A stretch of DNA of 64,000 bases from JAJPHI01 sp035541875 (GCA_035541875.1 DATKML010000058.1:123891-187890); one strand, 5' to 3'; shown: positions 50,780 through 60,700, counted from the first letter of the stretch. The notes: generated by a model from the sequence alone, not told the origin. Numbers and translations: made by a program.

Positions 50780-53389
50780 ATGAACGCAAACCGTTTCACC
50801 GAGAAGCTTCAGGAAGCACTGTCGCGGGCGCAGAGTGCCGCCGTCAGTGCACATCATCAGGCCGTCGATGTTGAGCATCTTGCGGCTGCGATGCTTGAAG
50901 ACGATCAGGGACTCGCAACATCGATTCTGAAGATTGGCGGGGTCAACGTCGATTCGGTCCGGCAAAAGCTGGCCGACGAGTTACGGAAGATCCCTAGTGT
51001 CAGTGGCAGCGGGGCCGACTCCGGCCAGACCTACGTTACGCAGCGGCTGAATCGCGTGATGGCGCGGGCGGAGCAGGAAGCCGGCAAGCTGACCGACGAG
51101 TACGTCTCGATCGAGCACGTGCTGATCGCGATGCTCGATGAGCAGGGCGCGACCGCGAAGATCCTGCGCGAGGCGGGGCTCACTCGCGACAAGCTGATGG
51201 GCGTGCTCAAGAAGGTACGCGGCAATCAACGCGTTACTTCGGCGAATCCCGAGGCCACCTACCAATCACTGGAGAAATATGGCCGCGATCTGACCAAGAT
51301 GGCGTCTGCCGGGAAGGTCGATCCGGTTATTGGTCGAGACGAAGAGATTCGACGGGTAATCCAGGTCCTGTCGCGCCGAACCAAAAACAACCCGGTTCTG
51401 ATCGGCGAACCCGGCGTGGGTAAGACCGCGATTGTCGAAGGGCTCGCTCAGCGAATTGTCTCGGGTGACGTTCCTGAAGGACTCAAGAATCGGCGCTTGG
51501 TCGCACTCGACATGGGCGCGATGGTCGCTGGTGCCAAATATCGCGGCGAATTCGAGGAGCGCCTGAAGGCTGTACTGAAGGAAGTTCAGGAAGGAGAGGG
51601 CGAGATCATCCTCTTTATCGACGAGCTTCATACGGTGGTTGGCGCAGGCGCGGCCGAAGGCTCAATGGATGCCTCGAATCTGCTCAAACCGATGCTGGCG
51701 CGCGGCGAACTTCATTGTATCGGCGCGACCACGCTCGACGAGTATCGCAAGTATATCGAGAAGGATGCGGCCTTGGAGCGGCGCTTCCAGCCAGTGATGG
51801 TCGAGGAGCCGAGCGTCGAAGACACAATCTCGATCCTGCGCGGCCTCAAGGAGCGCTACGAAGTCCATCACGGGATTCGGATCAAGGACGGCGCGCTGGT
51901 TACGGCTGCGACGCTTTCGCAGCGCTACATCACCGACCGCTTCATGCCGGACAAGGCGATCGACCTTGTCGATGAGGCCGCAGCCAAACTGCGCACCGAA
52001 AAGGAATCGATGCCGGTCGAGCTTGATGAGGCGAACCGGCGCGTGATGCAGCTTGAGATTGAGCGGCAGGCCCTCAAGCGTGAAACCGACGCAGCCTCGC
52101 GCGAGCGATTGGAAAAGCTCGAGAAGGAGTTGGCCGAGGCTAACGAGAAGAAAGCCGAACTGACTGCGCAGTGGCAGAACGAAAAAGGCGGTCTCGAAAA
52201 GCTCTCGAAGATTAAGGTCGAGATCGAGCAGACCCGCCATGAGATCGAGAAGGCGAAGCGCGAATACGATCTGAACAAGGTCGCGGAGCTGCAATACGGC
52301 AAACTCGCGGCGTTGGAGAAGCAACTGTCCGACGCCGAAAAAGGGGACGGCAAGGGCGGAGCTTCGCGCCTGATCAAAGAAGAGGTCGACGAAGAAGATA
52401 TCGCCGAGGTTGTTGCGCGATGGACCGGCGTGCCGGTGTCGCGTCTGATGGAAGGCGAAGTACAGAAGCTGACTCATCTGGAGGAGCACCTGCACAAGCG
52501 CGTTATCGGTCAGGATGAAGCGGTCTCCGCCGTCTCTGACGCGGTGATCCGCGCACGCGCCGGCCTCAAGGATCCAAACCGGCCGATCGGCTCGTTTATC
52601 TTCCTTGGCCCGACCGGTGTAGGTAAGACCGAGCTTGCTCGCGCCCTGGCGCAGTTCCTGTTCGATGACGAGTCCGCGATGATCCGTATCGACATGTCGG
52701 AGTACATGGAGAAGCACACGGTCTCGCGTCTCGTCGGAGCGCCTCCAGGGTATGTTGGATACGACGAGGGCGGTCAGCTGACCGAGGCAGTACGTCGGCG
52801 TCCCTACTCGGTGATCCTGTTCGATGAAATCGAAAAGGCGCACGGCGACGTCTTCAATATCCTGCTGCAACTCCTCGATGATGGACGCCTGACCGACGGC
52901 CATGGTCGCACGGTGGACTTCAAGAACACCGTCGTGATCATGACCTCGAATATCGCGAGCCAGCAGATCCTGTCTTACCAGGGCAAGGACTACGACCGGA
53001 TGAAGGATCAGGCGCTCGAGGTACTGCGCGGGCACTTCCGACCCGAGTTCCTGAACCGAATCGACGAGATCGTCGTGTTCCATCCGCTGACCAAGGAGCA
53101 ACTACGACCGATCGTCGATATCCAGCTCGTGCGACTGCGCCAGCGGCTCGAGGAGCGCAAAATCGAACTCGAGATGACCGACAAGGCGCGCGACTACTTG
53201 GCCGAGCAGGGCTACGACCCGGTTTATGGAGCGCGTCCGCTCCGCCGGATGATCCAGCGCGAACTGGAGACGACGCTTGGCCGCAAGCTAATCCAGGGTG
53301 AAATCCGCGATGGATCGCATGTGGTTGTTGACGCGGGACCGCGAGGACTCGAGTTCACCACGCGCGAGAATCATAGCGCTGCGGCGTAA
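50780..53389 (+). CDS. clpB: ATP-dependent disaggregase ClpB
   Basis: The 869-residue Hsp100 protein has an N-domain (residues about 1-145), NBD1 with Walker A GEPGVGKT (209-216), a coiled-coil middle domain of roughly residues 410-530 and NBD2 with Walker A GPTGVGKT (610-617). MIRIDMSEYMEKHTVSRLVG and the end GARPLRRMIQRELETTLGRK are diagnostic. The long middle domain and lack of an IGF/IGL loop indicate ClpB and not ClpA. It rescues aggregated proteins with DnaK. No CIRCE repeat or clear sigma-32 promoter is visible in the 97-base upstream gap. Confidence 0.97.
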   Translation: MNANRFTEKLQEALSRAQSAAVSAHHQAVDVEHLAAAMLEDDQGLATSILKIGGVNVDSVRQKLADELRKIPSVSGSGADSGQTYVTQRLNRVMARAEQEAGKLTDEYVSIEHVLIAMLDEQGATAKILREAGLTRDKLMGVLKKVRGNQRVTSANPEATYQSLEKYGRDLTKMASAGKVDPVIGRDEEIRRVIQVLSRRTKNNPVLIGEPGVGKTAIVEGLAQRIVSGDVPEGLKNRRLVALDMGAMVAGAKYRGEFEERLKAVLKEVQEGEGEIILFIDELHTVVGAGAAEGSMDASNLLKPMLARGELHCIGATTLDEYRKYIEKDAALERRFQPVMVEEPSVEDTISILRGLKERYEVHHGIRIKDGALVTAATLSQRYITDRFMPDKAIDLVDEAAAKLRTEKESMPVELDEANRRVMQLEIERQALKRETDAASRERLEKLEKELAEANEKKAELTAQWQNEKGGLEKLSKIKVEIEQTRHEIEKAKREYDLNKVAELQYGKLAALEKQLSDAEKGDGKGGASRLIKEEVDEEDIAEVVARWTGVPVSRLMEGEVQKLTHLEEHLHKRVIGQDEAVSAVSDAVIRARAGLKDPNRPIGSFIFLGPTGVGKTELARALAQFLFDDESAMIRIDMSEYMEKHTVSRLVGAPPGYVGYDEGGQLTEAVRRRPYSVILFDEIEKAHGDVFNILLQLLDDGRLTDGHGRTVDFKNTVVIMTSNIASQQILSYQGKDYDRMKDQALEVLRGHFRPEFLNRIDEIVVFHPLTKEQLRPIVDIQLVRLRQRLEERKIELEMTDKARDYLAEQGYDPVYGARPLRRMIQRELETTLGRKLIQGEIRDGSHVVVDAGPRGLEFTTRENHSAAA

Positions 53390-53411
53390 CTCCCCAGGCA
53401 GTTGAGCAATG

Positions 53412-53446
53412 AAGGGCGGGCCATCGGGCTCGCCCTTTGTGTTTTG
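53412..53446 (+). terminator. Rho-independent terminator after clpB
   Basis: AAGGGCGGGCC (53412-53422) pairs with GGCTCGCCCTT (53427-53437), eleven pairs with one G-T, around an ATCG loop. TGTGTTTT follows. It lies 22 bases after the clpB stop. Confidence 0.85.
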
Positions 53447-53546
53447 CGGGGTGACGCAACTGCCCAAAGTGATGGCATTTGCCTAACAGAAACGCTAACA
53501 TTGCATAAGCCGTTGAATAACTTTTTCTGATATTAGTGAGGCTGCG

Positions 53547-53966
53547 ATGAAGGTAGAAAAGCGTTCCCCAAAACTCGGATATCGCACTGCAGTGATCGGC
53601 CTTGCTGCGCTCTCCGCTGGTCTCTTTTTTGGCGCAGCGGGAAGCGCACTCGCGGCGCCCGCGGCGGTTATCAAGATGAACGATACGCCACCCAAGTTCG
53701 TGCCCGACAAAGTGACCATCAAAGTTGGTCAGACCGTCCAATGGCAGAACAATGCGCAGACTCTGCACTCGGTCGATGCAGACCCCTCAATGGTGCAGGA
53801 TGCCAAGGATATCTCGCTGCCGGCCGGCGCCAAGCCCTTTGATTCCGGCTTCATGAACCCCGGAGCGACCTGGGAATACACCTTCACTACCCCCGGGACC
53901 TACAAGTACACCTGCGTGCCTCACGAAAAGGACGGCATGATGGGGACGATTGAGGTAACGAAGTAG
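53547..53966 (+). CDS. Plastocyanin/azurin-like cupredoxin, exported
   Basis: The 139-residue protein has a signal peptide (hydrophobic TAVIGLAALSAGLFFGAAGS, cleavage likely after SALA at residue 37). The mature domain is a single cupredoxin. Copper ligands are His74 (LHSV), Cys123, His126 and Met131 in the C-x2-H-x4-M order of plastocyanins. It should carry single electrons in the periplasm. A cytochrome c gene starts 96 bases downstream, a plausible redox partner (inference). Confidence 0.88.
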   Translation: MKVEKRSPKLGYRTAVIGLAALSAGLFFGAAGSALAAPAAVIKMNDTPPKFVPDKVTIKVGQTVQWQNNAQTLHSVDADPSMVQDAKDISLPAGAKPFDSGFMNPGATWEYTFTTPGTYKYTCVPHEKDGMMGTIEVTK

Positions 53967-54062
53967 GCCCAAACTTTCTGCACAGAGGGTTTGATCAGTG
54001 GCGAACGGATCATTAATGTGTTCGCGCAGGCCAAACCTGCAGACAGGGACGTTTGGAAACGA

Positions 54063-54749
54063 ATGAAGCCTGGTAATCTGACCAGAAAATCTATAGTTGG
54101 CGCAGCGGGTTTGTGCGCAGCTCTGGCGATGGCGACATCGCAGGCTCACGCTTTCCCGTGGAGCACCGATATGTATCGCGGCCCCCAGGTCTCCACGTTC
54201 ACGGAGGCCCCGCGCTCGATGCCGGTCGGCGTTCTGCCGGTGGACGGTATCCATTACAACGTTCACTATGGGCAGCCCGCGGGAATGCCTGATCAAGCCG
54301 CGATGCCGCCGATGAAGCTCGAAGTCATGACCGTTAAGCTGCACAATCCTTTGCAGCCGACCGAAGGGAATCTGGCCAAAGGCAAGGAGCGGTTCGAAAC
54401 TAATTGCTCCCCCTGCCATGGCTTGTCTGGTTTAGGCAATGGCACCGTCGCTCATTTGCTCCACCGCAAGCCTGCCAACTTGATGACCGGAGTCAGCAAG
54501 AACCTGCCTGACGGTTATATTTATGGGTACATCCGCAACGGAGGCGTCGCGATGCCTCCCTATGTTGAAGCGATGTCCTCCGATGAGCGCTGGGACGTGG
54601 TGATGTACGTCCGGGATATGCAACACAAGTTCGCGAGCGAAAGCGCCGGGAATACTGCGGAGCCCAAGCCTACCGAACTGGGCGAGCATCGCGCGGCTAC
54701 TGACGAGGCAACCGAGACTTATTCGGAGATGGGGTCAGACAGTCCCTAA
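54063..54749 (+). CDS. Monohaem c-type cytochrome, ActE-like
   Basis: From the ATG at 54063 the protein has 228 residues with a signal peptide (VGAAGLCAALAMATSQAHA, cleavage near residue 30). The longer frame from a TTG at 53991 adds a non-signal leader and is rejected. The haem site is CSPCH (Cys115, Cys118, His119), with the likely axial Met164 in GVAMPPY. The early mature segment FPWSTDMYRGPQVSTFTEAP, then RSMPVGVLPV, resembles the monohaem ActE subunit of alternative complex III. No other Act subunit is nearby, so it is probably a stand-alone periplasmic carrier. Confidence 0.8.
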   Translation: MKPGNLTRKSIVGAAGLCAALAMATSQAHAFPWSTDMYRGPQVSTFTEAPRSMPVGVLPVDGIHYNVHYGQPAGMPDQAAMPPMKLEVMTVKLHNPLQPTEGNLAKGKERFETNCSPCHGLSGLGNGTVAHLLHRKPANLMTGVSKNLPDGYIYGYIRNGGVAMPPYVEAMSSDERWDVVMYVRDMQHKFASESAGNTAEPKPTELGEHRAATDEATETYSEMGSDSP

Positions 54750-54770
54750 AGAAGCCTATCTAGATTTCGA

Positions 54771-54807
54771 AAAGGGCGCGCTATCAGACGATGGCGCGCC
54801 TTTTTTT
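54771..54807 (+). terminator. Rho-independent terminator after the cytochrome gene
   Basis: AAAGGGCGCGC (54771-54781) pairs with GCGCGCCTTTT (54794-54804), eleven pairs with one G-T, around a 12-base loop. The T-run extends TTTTTTT to 54807. It cleanly separates the cupredoxin-cytochrome pair from the metal-sensor operon. Confidence 0.9.
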
Positions 54808-54876
54808 GGCCTTGTTGGAATACTTCATACCTTATTGAACCTCCACCAAAGGATAGATTCTTAACTCAATCTATAG

Positions 54877-54905
54877 TTGTATTAGCATACCCCCTATGGT
54901 ATATC
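54877..54905 (+). promoter_or_regulatory. Promoter with embedded metal-sensor operator
   Basis: TTGTAT (54877-54882) and TATATC (54900-54905) are 17 bases apart, a plausible sigma-70 promoter. The spacer holds ATACCCCCTATGGTAT (54887-54902): ATACC and GGTAT are inverted around a C-tract. This resembles the C/G-tract operators bound by CsoR/RcnR/FrmR repressors. A repressor here would block RNA polymerase. The ATG of the sensor gene is 32 bases past the -10. Confidence 0.7.
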
Positions 54906-54936
54906 GCTTTGGCCGTCGCGAGAGTCGACGGTCAGC

Positions 54937-55212
54937 ATGGCACACACAACTAGAGAGAAAGACAAACTGATGAACCGCGTCCGGCGCTTACGCGGCCAAG
55001 TGGACGCGATAGAGCGTGCCGTCGATAACGAACGCGGATGTGCCGACGTGCTGCATCTGGTGGTCGCGGCGCGGGGCGCGATGAACAGCCTGATGGCCGA
55101 GGTTATCGAGGGCCATATCCGTGACCACGTCGTAGATCCGGCGCGCGAGCGTGGCGCCCGCGGTCGCGGCGCTGAAGAACTCATCGAAGTGGTACAGGCT
55201 TATCTCAAGTAG
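54937..55212 (+). CDS. RcnR-like metal-responsive repressor (CsoR/RcnR/FrmR family)
   Basis: The 91-residue all-helical protein matches the DUF156 family: RVRRLRGQVDAIERAVDNER, then GCADVLHLVVAARGAMNSLM and AEVIEGHIRDHVV. The metal-site positions are His3, Cys35, His60 and His64, the pattern of the Ni/Co sensor RcnR; CsoR copper sensors use Cys-His-Cys, and FrmR lacks His64. Metal binding should release DNA and derepress transcription. It lies directly ahead of tolC-like, adaptor and RND pump genes with its probable operator upstream, so it most likely controls its own gene and the efflux operon. Metal identity is inference. Confidence 0.88.
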   Translation: MAHTTREKDKLMNRVRRLRGQVDAIERAVDNERGCADVLHLVVAARGAMNSLMAEVIEGHIRDHVVDPARERGARGRGAEELIEVVQAYLK

Positions 55213-55265
55213 CCTGTTTGATGTACCGAATTAACCGTCTCGCAATCGTAATCGAATCGTGACTT

Positions 55266-55292
55266 AACCGCCGAAGGAGAAACTAGGCGGTT
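55266..55292 (+). promoter_or_regulatory. Hairpin with Shine-Dalgarno-like loop before the TolC gene
   Basis: AACCGCC (55266-55272) pairs perfectly with GGCGGTT (55286-55292). The 13-base loop contains AAGGAGA, which resembles a ribosome binding site, yet the best start codons (55297, 55315) are too far for ideal spacing. It may tune translation of the outer membrane factor, or be a processing site; no evidence beyond sequence. Confidence 0.4.
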
Positions 55293-55314
55293 CCAATTGG
55301 GCTTGGCGCGAGTG

Positions 55315-56640
55315 ATGACCTTGATGCCACGAATAATGAACCTGCCCTCATCCGGGACTTCAGCGCGCGTCCGGCTCGGCCGCTTTGCACGATCGGCGGT
55401 GGTCATTTGGGCCACGCTGTTCTTGCTCTGCGTCTCGCGAGCGGCCCAAGCGCAGGTTTTGTCGCTCGATCAGACGGTGGCGCAGGTCCAGACCGTTAAT
55501 CCACAGGTGCGCGCTGCTCGATTACGATGGGAGTCGTCGCTCCATCAGATTAAGCAGAATCTCACTCCGGTGGACCCGCAATTCTCATACTCCGACCTCG
55601 ATAGCTGGCGCGGCTTCCTTAAGGATTCCGGAACGCACAACCTCACGGTGACGCAATCGCTGCAGTTCCCGGGTAAGGGCTTGTTGCAGGCGCGGCAGGC
55701 GGAGCGGACCGCTGATATCGCGCATCTGATCTATCTGGCCGCGCTGCGTGACCTTATCGCGCAGACCAGGACGGCCTATTACCAGATTCAGCTCGACGTC
55801 GCGCTTGAGGATTTAATCCGTGAGAACGTGGCGAACCTCGCCCGCGTGCTCGATGTCACGCAGATCGCCTACACGGCAAATCGAGCGACTCAGGGCGATT
55901 TTATCAATGCGAAATTCGCGCTCGAAGCCGATCGCGAGCAAGAGCGGCAGCAAGCAGTCACGATCGCTAACGACAAGACGATGCTCAATATGCTGCTCAA
56001 TCGACGACCGGACGAGCCGCTGGAGGTCGATCGCAAGTTTGACCTGACACCCTTCGAGAATTCGCTCGATCGCACGGTCGATCACGCCGTGTCTAATCGG
56101 CAGGAGATTCTCGAAGCCGCCCTGGCCGAAAAGAATGACGCCACGGCAATTACCTTGGCACAACTCGAATATGCGCCCGATTACACGCTGGGCTTCGGCT
56201 TCGATCACTGGCTGATTTCGAGTTTCGCACCGTCGCCAAACCATACGGAGACCTGGAATTTTTCTATCGCCTTTAATCTCCCGGTTTTCTTCTGGGCAAA
56301 AAACGAAGATATCGCCAAGGCGCGCAAGGACCTCGACGCCGCCCGCGAAGATCTTGAATCGATACGCACCCAGACTGCCGGGCAGGTCACCACCACCTAT
56401 CGTCAGATCCTGCGCTCACGCGAGACCGCGCTGCTCTATCGCGACACGCTGATCCCGCTGGCTCATCAGGCGTTCGAGGTGATGCTGGTGGCTTATCAGG
56501 GAGGCAAGACCGATTTCACTACCTTGATCAGTACCTTTCGTCAGCAAAGCGATGCCCGATCGACCTATCTGCAAGCGGTGAATCAGCTATTGGCGCAGAA
56601 AGTGGCGCTTGAAGCGGCGGCCGGCGGGAGCCTGCAGTGA
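55315..56640 (+). CDS. TolC-family outer membrane efflux protein
   Basis: From the ATG at 55315 the protein has 441 residues. A signal peptide is present (SAVVIWATLFLLCVSRAAQA, cleavage before QVLSLDQTV). The body shows the two repeated alpha-barrel halves of outer membrane factors, with LAALRDLIAQTRTAYYQIQL and ALEAAAGGSLQ ending the second. The start is uncertain: TTG 55297 and ATGs 55315, 55324 and 55336 are all possible and no strong ribosome binding site decides. It provides the exit duct for the adjacent RND pump; the adaptor gene overlaps its stop. Confidence 0.88.
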   Translation: MTLMPRIMNLPSSGTSARVRLGRFARSAVVIWATLFLLCVSRAAQAQVLSLDQTVAQVQTVNPQVRAARLRWESSLHQIKQNLTPVDPQFSYSDLDSWRGFLKDSGTHNLTVTQSLQFPGKGLLQARQAERTADIAHLIYLAALRDLIAQTRTAYYQIQLDVALEDLIRENVANLARVLDVTQIAYTANRATQGDFINAKFALEADREQERQQAVTIANDKTMLNMLLNRRPDEPLEVDRKFDLTPFENSLDRTVDHAVSNRQEILEAALAEKNDATAITLAQLEYAPDYTLGFGFDHWLISSFAPSPNHTETWNFSIAFNLPVFFWAKNEDIAKARKDLDAAREDLESIRTQTAGQVTTTYRQILRSRETALLYRDTLIPLAHQAFEVMLVAYQGGKTDFTTLISTFRQQSDARSTYLQAVNQLLAQKVALEAAAGGSLQ

Positions 56641-57782
56641 AGATATCACGAGCCATCCGCATCGATTGGGTCTCGATGTTAGCGCGGGCGGTCGTGCTTC
56701 TAGCCGCACTGGCCGCGGCCTCCTGCGATCATTCGTCCGCGAGCAACGACAACGCGGACGATGCGCTCAAGCCGGCAACGATCGTGCATGAAAATGGCGG
56801 GCGCGACCTTTTGCAACTAGCGCCCGAAACAGCCGGGAACCTCGGCCTTGCCGTTGTCCGGCAAGTCGAGCTGCCGGGCAAGCTGGAGGCGAATGGACAG
56901 GTCGCGTTCGACGACCGGCGCGTAGCCAATATCATCTCGCGTGTCAGCGGCCGGATCGAAGATGTTCGTGTCTCACAATGGGATTTTGTGCGGCGCGGCC
57001 AGCCGATCTTTACTCTCTACAGTCCCGATTTCATGACCGCGGAGGCGGAATATCTGCAGGCCAAAGCGTCGGTCGGCGCCCTAGCCGATGGGGGTACAGA
57101 CAGCGTTCAGTTCGCCCATTCGATGCTGGAGGCCGCGCGGCATAAGCTTGAGCTCCTGGGGTTTTCGGCCGCCCAAATCGCCGCGATCAAAAGCGCCGCG
57201 CCGAGCTTTGTGATGTACGCGCCGATCAGCGGCAATATCGTCCAGAATCAGACTCTGCGCGGCTCGGCAGTGAATCCGGGTGATGTCCTTTACTCGGTCG
57301 GCACTCTCGATGACGTCTGGATCGTCGCCGATATCTACGAGGACGATCTGGCGCGAGTGCAGGTCGGACAGCCGCTTGAGGCGGTGACGACGGCCTACCC
57401 GACCGAGACCTTTAACGGTGAGGTAGACCGGATCAGTCCGAATATCGATCCGACCACGCATACCCTACAACTCCGCGCGAAAGTGCAGAATCCGGGCTTC
57501 AAATTGAAGCCGCAGATGCTCGCGCGCGTCAAAATCGCCGTGCCTGTCGGGGAGGTGATGGTTGTTCCTCGGGATGCGCTCGTTTTCGAGACCGATAACT
57601 ACTTCGCCTATGTTGATGCCGGCAACAACCGCGTTGAACGGCGCCCCGTTGTTATCGGCACATGGGATCAGGATGGAATGGCGCGGGTCGTGAGCGGGCT
57701 CCATCCGGGGGAACGCGTGGTCGCCGGGGCCGCCTTGCAGATCGATCAACTCTGGCACGAGGCTGACGGCAAGAAGTCCTGA
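56637..57782 (+). CDS. RND efflux periplasmic adaptor (CusB/CzcB type)
   Basis: The 381-residue protein starts with GTG overlapping the TolC gene stop (GTGA). The N-terminus has a hydrophobic stretch ending LAAASC, with Cys30 a possible lipidation site, although Ala at -3 is a weak lipobox. FDDRRVANIISRVSGRIEDV, SVGTLDDVWIVADIYEDDLA and GEVDRISPNIDPTTHTLQLR are typical of metal-type adaptors. It joins the RND pump to the outer membrane duct. It lacks an obvious His- or Met-rich metal-binding tail. Confidence 0.9.
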   Translation: MKISRAIRIDWVSMLARAVVLLAALAAASCDHSSASNDNADDALKPATIVHENGGRDLLQLAPETAGNLGLAVVRQVELPGKLEANGQVAFDDRRVANIISRVSGRIEDVRVSQWDFVRRGQPIFTLYSPDFMTAEAEYLQAKASVGALADGGTDSVQFAHSMLEAARHKLELLGFSAAQIAAIKSAAPSFVMYAPISGNIVQNQTLRGSAVNPGDVLYSVGTLDDVWIVADIYEDDLARVQVGQPLEAVTTAYPTETFNGEVDRISPNIDPTTHTLQLRAKVQNPGFKLKPQMLARVKIAVPVGEVMVVPRDALVFETDNYFAYVDAGNNRVERRPVVIGTWDQDGMARVVSGLHPGERVVAGAALQIDQLWHEADGKKS

Positions 57783-57794
57783 TTCGGTGCAGAC

Positions 57795-60700
57795 ATGATC
57801 CAGTGGTTTATGTCGCTCGCGCTTCAAGCGCGCCTGGTTGTGGTCAGCGCCGCGGTCCTGCTCGCGCTCGGTGGTATCTATTCGTTCACGCAACTCGATA
57901 TCGAGGCCTATCCCGATCCTGTCCAGCCGATGACGGAGGTGCTCACGCTTCCCACCGGTCTTAGCGCGGAAGAGGTCGAGCGTCTGGTTACCGTTCCTAT
58001 CGAGTATGGGATGAGCGGGATGCTCAATCTGCGTTCGATGGAATCAATCTCACTCTACGGGCTTTCTGACGTCCGCCTCTATTTCGATTGGGAAAGCGAC
58101 TACGAATTCGACCGTACTCAGACGATTAATCAGTTAACTTTTGTAACTTTGCCGCAAGGGATCCAGGCCTCGCTCTCGCCGGAGAATCCAATTGGCGAGA
58201 TCTATCGTTACGTCGTTCGGGGCGCCAATCACGATTTGATAGAGGAGAAAACGGTCCAGGATTGGACGATCGAGAAACAACTCAAGACGGTGCCGGGGGT
58301 CCTCGACGTTTCGGGTTTCGGCGGACTGACGAAGGAGTATCACGTCGATATCGATCCGGCGAAGCTCGTTCATTATTCGATTCCGCTCACACAGACGATC
58401 AACGCGATCCAAAACTCCAACACCAACTCGGGTGGGAGCTATCTGAACCTCGGACAACAGGCCTTCGATGTGCGCGGGCTCGGCCTGATCGAGTCCCTTG
58501 ATGACATCCGGAATATCGTCCTGAGTTCGAATAACGCCACGCCGATCACGGTTGCGAACGTTGCCGATGTTTCAACCGGATGGGCGCCTCGTCTCGGCGT
58601 GGTCGGCCGGAACTATCAGGACGATGTGGTTACCGGCGTCGTGCTGATGCGCAAGTACGGCAATACGCTCGAGACGCTCAAGGGAGTGCGCAAGAAGGTC
58701 GACGAACTCAACACCAACGGCCTCCTACCGAAGGGCTACAAGATTGAGCCCTATTACGACCGGACAGGCCTCGTCTACACGACGCTGCGCACAGTCTTCG
58801 AAAACCTAGCTCTCGGGATGGTGCTGGTCTTCCTGATACTGCTTTTCTTCCTTGGTAACCTGCGTGCTGCGATCATCTCCGCGTCGAATATACCGCTGGC
58901 GATGCTCGGCGCTTTTATCCTGCTGCATCTCTCGCGGACACCGGTAAACCTCTTGTCCCTCGGTGCGGTCGATTTCGGCATCATCATCGACTCGACGATC
59001 ATCGTCGTCGAAAACATCTATCGCTATCTGGCCGCCCGCGAATTGGCTACCGAGGACACCGCCGGCCGCATCGGTCGCGCATCGAATGAAGTCGGGGGGC
59101 CCATTTTCTACTCGACTCTGATTTTTCTAATAGCATTTTTGCCGCTGTTCACGATGCGCGGGGTCGAGGGCGCGATCTTCTCACCGATGTCGCACACCTA
59201 CGCGTACGCGCTCACGATCGCGATCCTGCTCGCGGTGACTCTTACACCGGTGCTGAGTTACTTTCTGCTCAGGCGAGTCGCAGAGCGTCACAATTTCGTC
59301 TGGCGCGCGATCGCGGAGGCCTATCATCGGCTCTTCGTTTTAATTCTTGAGTGGCCCCGTCTGACGCTTACATGCATCATTCTTCTCGCAGTTGGGGGAT
59401 TCTCGTTGGTCCCTGCGCTGGGAGGCGAATTCCTGCCTAAACTGGAAGAGGGCAATATCTGGGCGCACGCGCTTCTCCCTACGACGATCAATCTGCCGGA
59501 GGGGGCGCGGATGGTTAATGAGATGCGCCGAGTTTTCCTCTCTTTTCCCGAGGTGACTAACGTCGTTTCGCAGTTAGGTCGTCCTGACGATGGCACCGAG
59601 ACCACGAGTTTCTTCAGCGTTGAATTTCCGGTGGATCTCAAGCCAGCTTCGGAATGGCCTACAGGGATGACCAAGGAACGCCTTGTGAGCGCGGTCGATC
59701 AAAAGCTTCGTAGCCGTTTTCCCGGCGTCAGTTTTTCCTATTCGCAGAATATTGAAGACAATATCGACGAGGCGCTCTCGGGAGTGAAAGCGGCCGCCAA
59801 CGCAGTCAAAGTGTTTGGCTACGACCTCGCGACGGATGAAAAGCTCGCGGACCAGATTCAGACGGTGCTGAACAAGGTTGCGGGCGTTAAGGACATTCTG
59901 ATGTTCCGGTCGCTCGGTCAGCCAAATATCGTGATTAAGCCTGATCGGGCGGCCGCGGCTCGCTACGGTCTGAACTCCGGCGATGTGGCCGCTGTGGTAC
60001 AAGCTGCGATCGGCGGTCAGGCGGTGACACAAGTTCTCGAGGGCGATCGCCGCTTCAACCTCGTGGTGCGCTGGAAGCCCGAGTATCGGCAATCGATCGA
60101 GGCGATGCGCAATATCCGGGTCAACGTTCCTACAGGCGGTAATGTACCGCTCGGGCAGATCGCTAAGATTTCAGAATCTGAAGGCGCATCTTTCATCTAT
60201 CGCGGAGATTTACAGCGTTACGTACCGATCAGCTTCTCTGTCTCCGGGCGCGATCTTCAAAGTGCAATCGCCGAGGCCAAGCAGCGCGTCGCGGATGAAG
60301 TGAAACTGCCCGAAGGGGTGCATCTGGAGTGGGCGGGACAGTATGGCGAGTTGCAGGCCGCGAATCGTCGTCTGGCGGTCGTCGTGCCGATTGCCCTGAT
60401 TCTGATCATGGGAGTGCTTTTCGCTGCTACGCAATCCGCAATTGATACCTTCGTCGTTATGGCACAGATACCGCTCGCATGCCTCGGAGGTGTCGTCGGG
60501 CTTTTTATCACAGGCACACCCTTTAGCGTCTCGGCAGCTGTCGGCTTTATCTCGATCTTCGGGATCGCAACGATGGATGGGATTCTCCTGAGCTTTTATA
60601 TCCGCAAGCTCTGGGAGGAGGGCCATCCGTTTCGCGAGGCGATCGTGATGGGCTCTGATCGCCGCCTGCGCGCCGCGATGATGACTGATCTCGTCGATGC

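Noticed and set aside
51662..53101. 479-codon open frame on the minus strand inside clpB
   Set aside because: It is antisense to clpB, where high GC third positions create long open frames; the product is rich in His/Arg/Leu and matches no family.
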